Shown here: piece by piece, positions 21,554 to 33,436 of the stretch | Layout of the letters: every line of letters begins with the position of its first letter | How positions within the stretch are numbered: the first letter of the stretch is position 1 | NCBI GenBank assembly: GCA_000733355.1 | Contig: JNVV01000010.1 | Span: forward strand, 1,037,280-1,070,767 | Direction of reading: 5' to 3' | DNA: 33,488 bases | Origin: Falciphora oryzae | Taxonomy: Eukaryota > Ascomycota > Sordariomycetes > Magnaporthales > Magnaporthaceae | The notes under the pieces: generated by a model | The model's database searches: none | The model's input: the letters and a program-made list of their open reading frames with translations, nothing else | Told to the model about the DNA's origin: nothing | Made by a program: the position numbers and the translations under genes

Positions 21554-22880
21554 GATGAACAGCCGCCACGGTAAAGGATGGAAGGCGGCGAGTCCGTGTC
21601 CGAACTCGTCGTCGGGCGATCAGGGGAATCGGTCCCGAGGGGCACGGAGACGCGATCGAGGTGTGTCGACGAGACTCGGTGGCGGAGGTGCGTCGCAGTA
21701 GGCAGGCGCTGCCTGTGGGTGGGATGCTGTCGTTTTGTGCGTTTTGTTTGTTTGGCGTTGTTGCGAACGAGGAACTTCGAGTCCAGCCCGGAGGATGATG
21801 TGTTTGCGGCGAAAGTCGTCCGACCCAACAGCTTCAAGCGCAGGGTGGGAGAAGCGCCAGCAGTGCACCGTCTAGGTGCGCGTTTGTATAAAAGGAAATG
21901 GGTTACTGGCAGCAGTTGCTGTGGTGGCAGGTGGAGATGCGGCGTCCTCGGGCTCGATAAACCGACCGGCCTCTGCGGTGGGCAGGGGGGCGAGTAAACA
22001 ACGAGTCGAATGGAATTAGGTGGATTATAGAAACACGAAGGCCATGCGCGCGCCCAAGAAAACGAAAGGCGAGTGCCGTTGAGAGAATGGATCTTCCCGA
22101 GTATCAGTGGTTATCAAACCGACAGGATGGCAGGGCGAGTTTGCGACGCTGCGTGTCGGAAGAAGAAGCCGCGTGGAGAAGCGAACTGCTGGGGACGGAA
22201 CAAGCGAAATGGCACAAAAAATGACTGTCTGCGGCTCCACGGAGACAGGATGTGAACAGAGGTGGGAGAAAATAAAAAGGGGATATAACCTCCTCGCGAA
22301 CAAAGCGACAAAATGTTTGGGAGGGAAGGGGTGCGGAAAAAGGGGGGGAGGGAAGGGAAGAGTCTTGAATAAAGGGACGTGGGTGGACTGCGAGAGAGCG
22401 AAGGCCTGGGGGTTTAATGATTTTCGCGCGACCGAGTGGGCTGCATCGGCTGGCTGGCCGACTTTGTGTGGCTGCTGGCCGGGCACGGTGGTAGGCAAAG
22501 TGGCCTGCTGGCTAAAAAGAGGCGTGTCCCCCGTCGACCCTGGGATGAGAGGTGTGGGTGTGTGCATTTGCTGCTGGCCGGCCTTGGACTGGTGGACGTG
22601 CCGCCTGCCTGAAGGGCGAGAGGTCGCTCTTTCCTCCCATCAACCCAGCATTGGGCATTGGACCAGAGGGGGTGGGAACGGGTGGATGCCCCGGCTGGAA
22701 CCTACGAGCACAAACAAGCACAGGGGAGCAAAGATCACGGTCCTAGTGGGGCGAGATGTGCAAATGTGGGGAATCGGCGAGTAACGCAGCGGCAACAAAT
22801 TTCGGAATAAAACGAGAAGAAAAAAAAATAAAAATAAATAAAAATTAAATAAATAAAAATGGCTCCTAAAAAAAGAGCCC
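21554..22880 (-). promoter_or_regulatory. STE12 upstream region and probable 5' leader
   Basis: About 1.3 kb upstream of the STE12 ATG with no supported gene. Open frames on either strand, such as 22025-22567 minus and 22107-22784 plus, lack any recognisable motif. An AT-rich block at about 22805-22880 (minus strand with repeated ATTTATT) ends in a small inverted repeat, GGCTC..GAGCC, at 22861-22879. No TGAAACA pheromone response element was spotted. Long leaders with upstream ATGs are common for fungal regulators, but the transcript start is not visible. Confidence 0.5.
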
Positions 22881-23667
22881 ACTAAATTCTCTTTCGGCGG
22901 AGAGGGATAGAAAAGCGACCAGGGTCAAGCCAGCAAAGGCCAATGCAGGGATTGGGGCCGGGGCACGACTCTGCACCTCCCCTACGCTCCCTCGACTTTT
23001 GGCCTGGGTCTCCGTGCGTCGCCCGCCCGTCCATGCCAGGCCATGCCTGGTGGTGATTGCGCTCTCTCAGTTGTCTGGCTCCCCCATCTCCGCCCTCGAT
23101 GGTCAATTCCTGGTCCGGTCGGTCTGTGATGGATCCGTAATAATCCAACTCAGCAAAAAGTGCGGTCCGTGGTCCGTGAGCAGAGCCAGCTTGCGCGCCA
23201 GCCGACCCGGCGACTGCAACGCCCACCTCGCCTGGTAGTTGCCTGCTTTGGTGTTTGTGAGGGGAGCTGTGACACATGTCGCATATCGCCCTCCCAGGAA
23301 TCGAGGCACGCGGATGTACGAGCACAGACTGGAAAGCGTCCATCACGCAGCTGATATCTGACCTTGACGTGCGTTCGCCCCTCCGTCTGTCTTCCTTGCC
23401 TCCTTCGCTTGGTTTATCTCCAGCCCGCGGCTGAGGCGGGGAAGAGGGGCGGAGGAGGATGTGTGTATGCACATAGTGGTGGCGGACTCTTGTGCAACCC
23501 GTCCCCAGGCCCTGTGAACTGCGCAAAAGTCGCTGGGCACGTCATGAATCGGGAACAGCTCTCGGCGGCGCGAGAGACTGGATGGCAAGGACAGGCCATG
23601 CACCCGATAGTGATTCCCCTCTCCGACATGACCATGACGTTCCTGGACTCGATGGCCGAGTCTTGCG

Positions 23668-23688
23668 AGAGAGAGAGAGAGAGAGAGT
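23668..23688. repeat. (GA)n microsatellite
   Basis: A 21-nt run of alternating GA. A shorter one of 15 nt lies at 31951-31965. Confidence 0.95.
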
Positions 23689-23915
23689 CGCCTCTTGGGT
23701 CGGTTGCCTAGCACATCAAACCACGCGAGCCGACTCCCAAGGTTAGACAAAAACGGTCTAGGAGCCGGTCTCTGCTAGCAGACGCGGCATCATCACCACC
23801 CAGCTAGTAGACATGAGGGGCCCCTGGCTAGTCGCGCCCCGCATCAGAGTGGTGTTGACGAGTGCGCATGAGTGTGGCGGCCTAGCGGCGATATGCTTCC
23901 GTCTCCAAAATAAAC

Positions 23916-23916
<1 letters not shown>

Positions 23917-23951
<35 letters not shown>
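23917..23951 (+). repeat. A35 homopolymer
   Basis: The longest homopolymer in the window, preceded by CAAAATAAACC. Neither flank shows a retroelement body, and the surrounding sequence does not match that around the other poly(A) tracts. Confidence 0.95.
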
Positions 23952-23953
<2 letters not shown>

Positions 23954-25907
23954 GTCACAGCACCTGATCCTGGGAAGGGCGGATGTAGGCCGCACCCAGA
24001 CACAACCCGCGCGCGCGGTTGGATGAGGCGGGCGCTACAGGTAAGGGACAACTGGAGAGTCGCCACAGGACCGACAACTCAGAGAGCGAGGCCCTTGGCA
24101 AGGCGCATGAGGCTGCCATGATTGGGCGCGAACCCGCCGGCTCGCATCGCAAGTGCCCTAGGACATTCATGCGTTGCGTTGCGTTGCGCAAAGGCATTTC
24201 TGGCGCCTCCCCTCGACGTGCTCCAACGTTCGGAGGGAAACACTGGCTACCATGGCACGAGGACGGGCAAGGCTCGGGCAGGCGTGGACGGGCCCGACAG
24301 CCCGTGCGCGCTGCTCAGCAGACCCCGACTGGGCTGGCTGGTCGTCCATTACCGACTCCGTACTTGCTACGACATGTTATTTGGCCCTCTCTCGCCAACA
24401 CGATGGGCGCGCAGCTGGGCCAGTTGTTTCTCTGCAAGGGGAAAGCGGGCGAGCATGCATGTACCGTCCAGGTACCCTTGCCGAGGATGTGGAGCCGCTA
24501 ACAGGGAAACGGTCCAAGAGCGGCGAGGACATGACAAGGGCGGACCCGCGTTCCTTTTGGGCCATGATCCTGTTCGTGTTCCCGTTCCCGTCCAGTTCCT
24601 GGGCTGCGCGAGGCGAGTCTGTGCCCTGTGCACAGCTCCTCCCATCATCTGACAAGCGGTCGGTTCCAAGTGCGTGCTCCGGGCGATGTGCAGCGGGCGG
24701 TGGTAATTTGATTGCCCAGACAGGCGCAGCCGCAGCTGTGCCGGCAGGCATGAGGCAGACAAAAACCAAAGAAGGCCAGAGGCGGGCCGGGTGTTGCCAT
24801 GATAGACGATCCTCCCTGGCTGTTGGTCTAGTGGCGTCAGTGGTGATGCCGCGTCTCTTGGGTCCGTCTTTCAAGCCGACGGGAGCGCAGATGGGACAGA
24901 GTAGAAATATTCCCGGCCGCATGGGTGACGGTAAACGTTGGAATCAGGCCCCGTCACGTTTCTTGGGAGAGGCCCGCTCGCTTCCTCCCTCCACAGAAGA
25001 CGCAGCAATTGCCGATGGGTCCCTCAATTTGGCGAGCAGACGACCCAAAATCTCTGCCACCTGCAGCGCACAACATAATCTCCGGACTCCTGAGCGATGC
25101 ACAGAAAAGAGATTTGCGCAGCGTCCGAGCCCCGGATGGAGTCGAGCCTCGACGCTGCCAACATAAGGAACCCTCCCGCCCATCAAAATGTGGCGGCTGC
25201 TCTTGTCAGTTGGGGCCAGCCAGCCGGTCGGACCGTCAGCCAGCAGCCAGCCCGCATGTCCGTGGTGCACTTTGATCGGCAACCACATCAGAGACAGGTG
25301 ACGGCATCCATCCCTTCCCCCAAGTTCCGCCCTGATTGTGTGGAGGGTGTAGGTTCCGACAGATACATTGCGCGAAAGGTACAGACGAACTTAGGCCCAG
25401 CCGCGGGAATTGGGTGTCTTGGGTGTAGCGAGTTGGCCCGCCCTACGGCGGAGTCCCTTCGTAAGATCAAATGGCACCGGCCAACCACTGCAAGTGGGGC
25501 AAGATAACTGAGTGGATGCCCACGTGATGGTGGGCTTGTCCTGTTGTAGGTAAGCCCAATGTGAAAGAGAGCAGAGAAGAGGAGCAAAGAAGCCCATTGC
25601 CGCTTTACGAGGGCCCAAAATAGGTGGTCCGGGTGCGCAAGCCCTGGGCAGCCCGACTCTGTTTTTGTTCTGGTCGGTCCAGTCCAGTGGCCGCCAAGGT
25701 CGCATCGGGCTGGCCATGCATGTCCCTCCCTCCCCTCGCAGCCAACACAGACGGGCAGTGCCCTGTCAATCTGAAACACGCCTGGCGTAGTGCTTCAGAA
25801 AATAGCTTGGGTCGCAGGTTTTTTGCGCTAGTTCCCATTTTGGGATGGCTTCGGCTGCATTGCGTCCACACCGCACCGAGGACTCCATGCCGCGGCTCGT
25901 CTTGCCC

Positions 25908-25979
25908 AAAAAGAGAAAGAAGGCAAGAAAGGAAGAAGAAAAGAAAGAGAAGAAAAAAAAAAGAAAAAGAGAAAAAAAG
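25908..25979 (+). repeat. Polypurine tract
   Basis: About 70 nt of A and G with only a single C near 25925. Mirror-like purine tracts of this length can form triplex DNA; function is unknown. Confidence 0.85.
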
Positions 25980-26379
25980 GCCCGGACCACAAGAGCACGC
26001 CTGTCTACGTTCCTTGCCGGGAGACGCCAGCTTGGGGTCCACCCAGCGTATCCCGGTCACCTTCGCGCTCTCGCAGCTCCCCCTCCCCTCTCCACCAAAA
26101 GACGGGAGCTGCTTACTTGCGTGCTGATGGGCCAAGGGCCGCACGCCAACGACGGGCGGGGGTGTGCTGCTGTCTTGGACGTCCATCGAGGCTGTGCAAA
26201 ACAGCATTGGACGGGGATTGGACGCGGGCTCCATGGATAGCTGCACCAGCTGGCGCAGGCCCTTCGGCTCCCGCTGATTTGTCGCCGGCTAGCCTGTCAA
26301 TGAAGGCCCAAGATATCGCGAGACAGTCTCAACCGCTGCCGGATTGGCTGGGTGGGAGGTTCTTCTGCCCTTCCACCCT

Positions 26380-26900
26380 CTTCCTCCTGCTCGGTTTCCA
26401 TTAGTCGCAGCCCTCGCCAGCCCCGTCAGGAAAACAGCACGGCTAATCGAACCGCCGACCACCGTCCAACATCGGCTTCTTCCTGCTCGCAGCTTGGGTT
26501 TAGGTTTCCTTCCGTCTTGTATCCGTCCGCCTCCTCCCCCTCCTACGAGACCTCTCGTCCCGTCTTACCTCTGCAGATGATGTACCTCGTACGTAAGCTT
26601 GCTTTCCCCTCGGCATGAGGCAGTCTAGAACTGGGCCGGGACGCATGCAAACACGGGTGTCATCGCACCTCGGCGACAGAAGTTGAGGCGAGGCTAGCGG
26701 CCCCTTGTTGGTGACGCAAGTGTAGAAAGTCTATGGAAACTACAACGTATAATTCCACCGTGGGACAGCCTTTCGCTACCGAAAGGGAAAAGTATCCGCC
26801 GGCGCAGGGGATAGAGATCCTCCAGCCCGTGACCGTGGGAAGGCAGGCCCTCGGTAGACAGGGGCAAGATTTGATATAATAAAGAAACAAAATAAATTTG
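26380..26900 (+). ncRNA. Possible short transcription unit, weak
   Basis: A pyrimidine-rich block of about 200 bp (26380-26580), like the leaders of the genes in this window, ends in CTGCAG followed by ATGATGTACCTC and a strong donor-like GTACGTAAG at about 26591. Two AATAAA motifs follow at 26878-26883 and 26891-26896. The sequence between has no sustained reading frame. If transcribed, it is more likely a non-coding RNA or an untranslated exon of a gene to the right. This rests on composition and motifs only. Confidence 0.2.
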
Positions 26901-27223
26901 TGGCCTAGAAAGGAAGCAGGGAGAAAGATCTCCGGAACTACAGCCGCAGGATCAGCAGAGCGAGGAAACAGGTACCAAAAGACGAAGAAATCGGTAGGGG
27001 AAAAAAAATCTCTCGCAGAACTAAACCAAAAAGAAACATTGGCCGAAGCCGTGGACCAGCCTCTGTCGGCCGCCTTCCGCGGCTTTGCGCCGTTGTCGCT
27101 GATGATGGGCCTCGAGGTGGTGGTGATATGGTGGGGGATGTGCAGAGAGGCCTGGAAAAGGCAGGTGGATCCGTTTGATCGTCTTCCAGCATTGTCCGAA
27201 ACCTGCGGCCGGCAGGGCGATGG

Positions 27224-27250
27224 AAAAAAAAAAAAAAAAAAAAAAAAAAA
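27224..27250 (+). repeat. A27 homopolymer
   Basis: A 27-nt A run followed by an A/G-rich stretch up to about 27295. No related sequence flanks the other tracts. Confidence 0.95.
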
Positions 27251-28289
27251 GACACGCACCGCGAAAAAGAAGAGGAAGAGGGGAAGACAGCCGGGGAACC
27301 CCCCTCTTCTGGACAAGGGTCCATATCGGAGGGAACAGCTCTCGTCTTCCGGGACCTGGGACCGTACGACATGGCCGTCTTTCTTCTGGGGCGCGATCCA
27401 TGGCACTTGCAGAACTCGGAGGAGCCGAAGGAAGATAGGTCCGTTGTTGCCCAGAGAAAAAAAAAAAATGGCTGGCAGAAGGGATCCACCTCGGCCGGCC
27501 AGCTCGCATCGTTCGAGAAGGTGGCTATCCCCCGTCTCGAGGAAGCCATTACATACTGCACAAATAGGGCGTATGCAGAGTGCGTTCCACGGTGCAAGTG
27601 ATGGGTCAGGAGGAAGGGTTCGGCGCCGTCGACGTCGTCCCCACGGGCGTCATGTGCCGCCATTCATAAGCACGTTGGACGCGAGGCATTCCCGGCCGGC
27701 TCTCACTTGCCTAGAACAAAACGGTTCGCGGCGCCGGCACGCAGGCCCATCCGTGCCTTGGAGGCATACCGAATGCCTACTCAGTGCCTAGCAGCGTGCC
27801 ACTCGTGCCTGTCCAGGCTGCACTGACGACGACGGACGGATGCTGCTCGCTTGATCGTCCCGCTACCCTTGCCAGCCCGGCTTTCCCTTTCGCTCCCACC
27901 AGGCGAAAGCTGGCAGGCAAGCCCGGCGGCGGCGCGAGGCGGCGGCGGACGACAGGAGGGGACTCCCTGCAGGTTGGGAATCGTCCTCTCACTCTTGTCA
28001 AGTCCGAGGCGGCGTCGAGGGTAGCAGTGGAAAGATAGCCGTGGATGGCAAGGTCGCACACAAGGCAACCCTGCAAGATCCCTTGTAATTTCCCTTGTTC
28101 CTTTTCCTGTCCCACCCGTGTGCATCTCGCGCGCCGCCCTCCCTCTGCCCTGCTGCTTTGCCTTTGGGCGGCGCGGGCGAGACTGGACGACGGATGTGTT
28201 TTTTTAGACATAAGCAATTTTTCGAAACATGTCGCGTTATTTGCAGAGGACGAGAGCGCTGCTGCCCGCCTACGCGGTGGTGTGGGCAG

Positions 28290-28309
28290 GCAAACAAACA
28301 AACAAACAA
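28290..28309 (+). repeat. (CAAA)5 microsatellite
   Basis: Five perfect CAAA units. Confidence 0.95.
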
Positions 28310-30922
28310 ATAAGCCCAGACACGGCGCCCAGATTGGCGGCCATATTTGGTGGTCCATCCATCCAGTTCCTCCGGGGCGAAGCGCCCACACTCGAGAGCC
28401 GAACAAACACGCGAGAGCGTTACGCTGGGGGAAAACCGAGGTCGTCGCCTTTCGGATCACACACATCAAATCAACCTATCAAGCAATCACACGGTCCCCT
28501 TTTTCTCCGGGTGTGCAGCACAACCTTCCATTCGCTTGCTTGCGCCACGATGGGAAAGCTTTGACCCAGTGGCCCAGTCTGCCCCGATGGCAGCTTGACT
28601 TGATGGCTGACGCAGCCCATGGGAAGGTTTTTTGCCCGTTTGGGGGACTTTGTGGTGCCGATCCATGATGCAAGCAATGACCCTTTTGCCGCGCTGTTTC
28701 AAAATTTCAAAAACGACAGAGGGCCACACCCGCTGCCACCACCCCCTCTGCCCGCGGCAGCAGCAGCACCACCAAGGAAAAAAAGAAAATCAGGCTAAGC
28801 TTATTCCATCCTGCGAGATCTGGGCCGTTTGGCCTGGGGGCTTCCACCACAGCGGGCTCGCCAATGGAGAATTGCCCTCCAATCAAGGCGCCCGAGGGGG
28901 CCCTCTCTCCCGCGCCCGACTCTGGCCCGCCGACTGGCCAGGCGTTGCTTTTTGGCTGTCCCACTAGCCGCTCTCGGCTGTCGTGCGCATGGCTTCTTGG
29001 CTTCGTCGTCAACGCTGAACGGTGATCGGCAGAAGACCGCCCCCCTCACCCGAGTCTTCAGCGGTCTGCTTCTCTGGCCGTGGAACGCCCGCCACAAAAA
29101 CGCGCCTAGGACGAATTTCTATTTATGGCCACTCGTTCCTTGTGATCATGCTCAGTATGTGGGAGAGGGGGGCCCGCCACTAGCCAGCCGCATTGTGCAT
29201 ACCCGCCCTGCCCTCCTCTCCGCTGTGCGTCTTTGGCTTCCTTCCCGCCCAGTGGCCAGCACATCACGCCCCAAGCAAGACCGCCTTTTTGCACGCGCCC
29301 ACCAACGATGAGGGGTCCATGGAGGGGAGAGCGTTTACTGTTGTCCACACGGGCGGCTCCCCGGGCGGCATCATGGGATCTCAGATGCGGAATCTCAGGG
29401 ACCCGAGATCTGGTAGGGTGGACGCCGCTCCAACCCAAAACCCTTTGGATGGCCTCCATTCCTGGCCGCACTTCCTTGAACGTCCAGCTGGAGGAGGAAA
29501 CGGACAAAGGATGGATGCCAGCGACTAGGGACCTAGCAGGGTGGCAAACTGGCGGGGTAACTGGATCCCAGGCTTGGTGGGAAAAGGGGACCAGGCAGTT
29601 GAGAAAATAGAATTCCCCCAGCCTCTTTGGTGGCGGCACCCACAACCTCAGGGTGGCCACCACACTCGCTCATCACATCAATTCCTTCGTGGCAGCGCCG
29701 AAGGTGTCGACGGGCGCAATGCACGGCGGGAGCTCCCACCCCCTCCCACAGGGTGCTGGCGCTTCCGGTCCGATAGACAGCACATTGATGCGATGCACTT
29801 CTCTCGAGGCAAGACAGCAAGGAATGACGCCCGCCCCTCGTCACCGTGCGAGCACCTGTGTTTGGCGCCCTGTGCATCTCGATGGGGGCTCGCGATGCGT
29901 CCATGGTCGCTCCCTCTGTGTTCTGGGCGTGGCAACCCTGTCTCTGCCGACTCTTGCTCTTGTGGAAGAAGCCGCGCGAGACCACCCCACGACCCCGTCC
30001 CGTCTTTTTCTGTGCTGTTCTTCCAAAAAGCTGGAGTCGGGCGTGGCAGTGGGCTCGGGTGGATACCAGGGCCCAGTCAAGAGCAACCAACTTGAAACCG
30101 AGCCAGAAGAAACTTGGGCTTTTTTATTCTTGCTTGCCTGTTTCGAGCCTATGAAACAAACGACTACGACGTAGCTGGTTGGGCTAGCCACAGCAACAAA
30201 TCACACGGGCGGCGGCACCGGTGGCGTCAAGGGCAGTCTGGGGGTCTGGGGCAGACACAGAGCACGAGAAAAAGAAAGAAAAGCGCCGGCTTCTCCCCTC
30301 TAGCGCGCAATGCGACAGGGCTCGTAGTTTGTGATTGGTGTTCCTGGATCTTGCATGAACCCGGTGCTGGCCCAGATTGTCGAATGGGGGAGCGCTGAAA
30401 GAAATGGAATTCGGAGGGAACCCTCGGTCATGACAACAACCGCAACGAAAAAGAGAAGGCGCGATCGGGCCGGCCAGTTGCTCGGTGTTTCTCTGGGCTG
30501 AGTGGGAAGTCTGGCCGGGCCTAGTGGGTTGCTGCGGGCGGGGCCAGGCGAGTGCCATCCATGGACGCACGGCGGTGGAGGAGGGACCTCGACTGATCAG
30601 TCAATGTGATGATGATGGCGGGCGCTGCACCTGGCCAACGCGGTCGTGCAGCAGCCGAAACAAGCGCCGGGCCATGGGGAGGGGGCTCCCCTTGGACCGC
30701 CCCGGGGCAACCTCGTAATCAATCAGGTACATGAAACACGAGCGGCCATGTCACATCTTCTTCCAGAAGCCCCGACGGCAGCGGGAGCCGGACACTACAG
30801 CCAGAATGGTGGAGGGTGGTTGGGGTCGTATCAATGCAATCAACCTCGAACTTGGATTTCGACAGCTCCCGCCCTCGGACCACCTGTACCTGCTGAGAGC
30901 GGTACTCTCGCCAGCCACGCAC

Positions 30923-30950
30923 AAAAAAAAAAAAAAAAAAAAAAAAAAAA
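30923..30950 (+). repeat. A28 homopolymer
   Basis: A 28-nt A run between CAGCCACGCAC and GAAGCGAG. No target-site duplication is evident. Confidence 0.95.
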
Positions 30951-31823
30951 GAAGCGAGAAACACCAAAAGTCCCGCCACACACGGGCAGCTCAAAAAACT
31001 CCCGTGCGTTGGGATATGTCTGTGCTTGACGACGCCAGCTGGACCTGGCGTGACCGACTGACTTGGCAAGCGAGCTGCACGACTCTTGACGTTGTCGATC
31101 CTTGCTCTTGTTCTCGTGGAGGGCAGGTCGGCGTCCCATTTGCCTGCCCGGGTAGATATGTGCCTACTGTGTATGTGGTAATAGGACCGGCATATCGAAG
31201 GCGTATCCTGTCCGCCCCCCGCGGTCTGAGATAGATGGGTTCCCGCTGGCCCATGTTCCATGAGCCGCGCTTCTTTGGCCGTCCATGAGACAGGCACACA
31301 GGACAGGTAACCGCCAGCAAACAGCAGAAGCAGCCAGACCCCTGCCTGCCCTTCCGGCCGGCTGCTAAAGTCGCCGCCGTCCAGTGCGAGTCGCCCACTC
31401 ACTCCGTAGCCTGGCTCTCTCTGCTCGTGCGGCGGAAGTGCCCTTGCGTTGCGTTGCCCTTGCCCATCAACCACGCATCGAAAGCACGCCTCAGGTTGGC
31501 GGGTCTTTCCCTTGTTCGTTTGTGCGTCTGCCGTCGCCATGGAGCGTGCTCCCCCCGGAATTGCTCGGCTGCTCGGCAAAGGGACCACAGCAGAGCTTCG
31601 ACGAAGCCCACGACGCGCAACAACCCACCTCCCCACTCGGATATGTCGATCATTGCCCATGATTTATGCCTGCGGGATCAGGCTGGTTGATGCCGGCCGT
31701 TAAAATCGGTCCAGAATGGAAACAAGAAAAAGGAAGAAAAGAAAAATAGAACTTGCTCGCAAGCCTTGGCTTCCACAACCTTGCCTCTAGGGTGGTACTT
31801 ACACCCATGTAGTAGACGCACCC

Positions 31824-31844
31824 AAAAAAAAAAAAAAAAAAAAA
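31824..31844 (+). repeat. A21 homopolymer flanked by GCACCC
   Basis: A 21-nt A run with GCACCC directly on both sides (31818-31823 and 31845-31850). Confidence 0.9.
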
Positions 31845-33417
31845 GCACCCTCGGACTCTTCACCTCTTGCAGTGCCCCATGCGGCCTCCGGTGGTGGCTG
31901 GCTGCACGTTGTCTCGCGGCAGAGACCAGAGCGGGAGGAGGACAGAGAAAGAGAGAGAGAGAGAGGCCATGCCAACCCGACTGACTTGCTCGATCTAGAG
32001 TGCAGAGCAGGGTCCATGGCCCGAGACCTCCCGCCGCACACTGACTGGTTCCCGTCCGTTTGCATACCCGAACGGTCTAGACCTTCCCCCTTTTTCCCTT
32101 TTCACATCTCCTCTGCTAGCCTTTCGGCCGGGCACATGCCTGCCTTGCCCGCTTTTGGTTGTTTACCAAGTTGCACATACTAGTAGCGTAGTTGGGTAAG
32201 GTGGTTACATGAAATGCTGTGGCACACGCGCACGCACCGCAAGCATTCCTAGACTGCCGACATGCCTCGGTGCCTAGTCTGGAAGGTATTGCATCCGATG
32301 TCCTGACCAAACCACGGTTTGGAAGACACAGGCCATCGACTGACCTGCCTCGTTAACCCGGGGGTCCATTTTAGACTAGCTTGTCGGAAGGGCCGTGCTC
32401 TCCTTCCGTGTTTCTCTCCTCGTGGGAGTCGTCTGAAACCCTGACAGAGAACGACCGTGCCGTGCTGTTGTGTGTCTCTCCCTCCCTCACCCTCCTCTGC
32501 CCTAGGCACTTCAGATCCTCTCCCAGGTTCCTCGACTGCCGGGCCAGGTAAAGGATCCTATTGTCATTATTCCCCGGACACCCACACACACAACTTTCTA
32601 TACCTGCGCCCTGTATAGTGCTGTCGACGGGTATACATGAAATCTGAAATCTAATTTGTAGGTCCTACCGTAGACAGAACAGGAAATACGTCCGCCAGGG
32701 GACTCCCCGACAGTCAAGTGGCAATTGTCTCTCGCCGCGGGTTGCCAAACAATCCTCTGGCCTAGACTTGAAGGGATTGAACACTTTTCCCCTCCGTTCC
32801 CCCCTCCGGGGTTTCCACCGGTCTTGACAACTCTCTCGGCTTTTGATAAACGTCGAACTTTGGCAGGCGCCGAAAGAAGTAGATCCAACCCCTGCTACTT
32901 TAAGCTAAGCTAACATCGGGCCAGAGAAGAGCGACTTCCAGCGCACCTTCCGGCCTTCTTGGCGAGCCAAGCAAGACGGAGATGCGCAAACCTGTATTCC
33001 TCCGTCTGTCACTCTGACCAGCTTTCTCTCTTCCCACTACCTAGTAAGAGTACTATCATCGCACACGCACTGAAAAAGGGGCAGTGTTGCTTCTCTTTTT
33101 GCCGCTTCTTCTCTTTTTGCCTAGCCTTGTTTTTTCTCCTCTTGCTATCCTTTTTGACTGTTATAGGCAGGTTTGTGCATTTGTTGGCAGCGGATACGGC
33201 TGATGGCGGAAGGGATCGTCACTCTGAAACAGCAAGGGTAGGTGGGATGTGGATCGGGCCTCTCGGCGCCAGGGGATAGATATTCCGTACCATGGTATGT
33301 TCGAGTGTGCATGTTGTGTTAGTAGTTGGCGACGTCGATACGGTAGGGTCTCGCCGCGGATCCTAGCGTTACTGGGTCGCCACACTGCCGAGGACACCCT
33401 GGGAGTACTTTTTTTGC

Positions 33418-33436
33418 TTTTTTTTTTTTTTTTTTT
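33418..33436. repeat. T19 homopolymer near right edge
   Basis: A run of 19 T, preceded by a T7 run (33409-33415) and separated from it by GC. It is the only long T tract (plus strand) in the gene-free interval. Confidence 0.9.

Noticed and set aside
22107..22784. 225-codon plus-strand open frame in the STE12 upstream region
   Set aside because: Trp/Gly/Cys-rich without a pattern, and overlaps an equally long frame on the other strand (22025-22567).
23917..23951. Poly(A) tail of a LINE or SINE
   Set aside because: No reverse transcriptase, tRNA-like head or target-site duplication found around it; kept only as a homopolymer.
24174..25166. 330-codon plus-strand open frame
   Set aside because: Rich in Arg, Ser, Gly and Ala without motifs; competing frames of similar look on both strands; no plausible leader or splice sites.
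26898..27791. 297-codon plus-strand open frame
   Set aside because: Crosses the A27 tract as poly-Lys; no motif either side.
30719..31660. 313-codon minus-strand open frame
   Set aside because: Runs through the A28 tract as poly-Phe and has no recognisable domain; long frames through homopolymers are expected by chance in GC-rich DNA.
32181..32203. Sequence resembling the TAGTAGTTGGGT part of 5S rRNA
   Set aside because: Only a dozen bases agree, and the conserved 5' half and the internal control region are missing.
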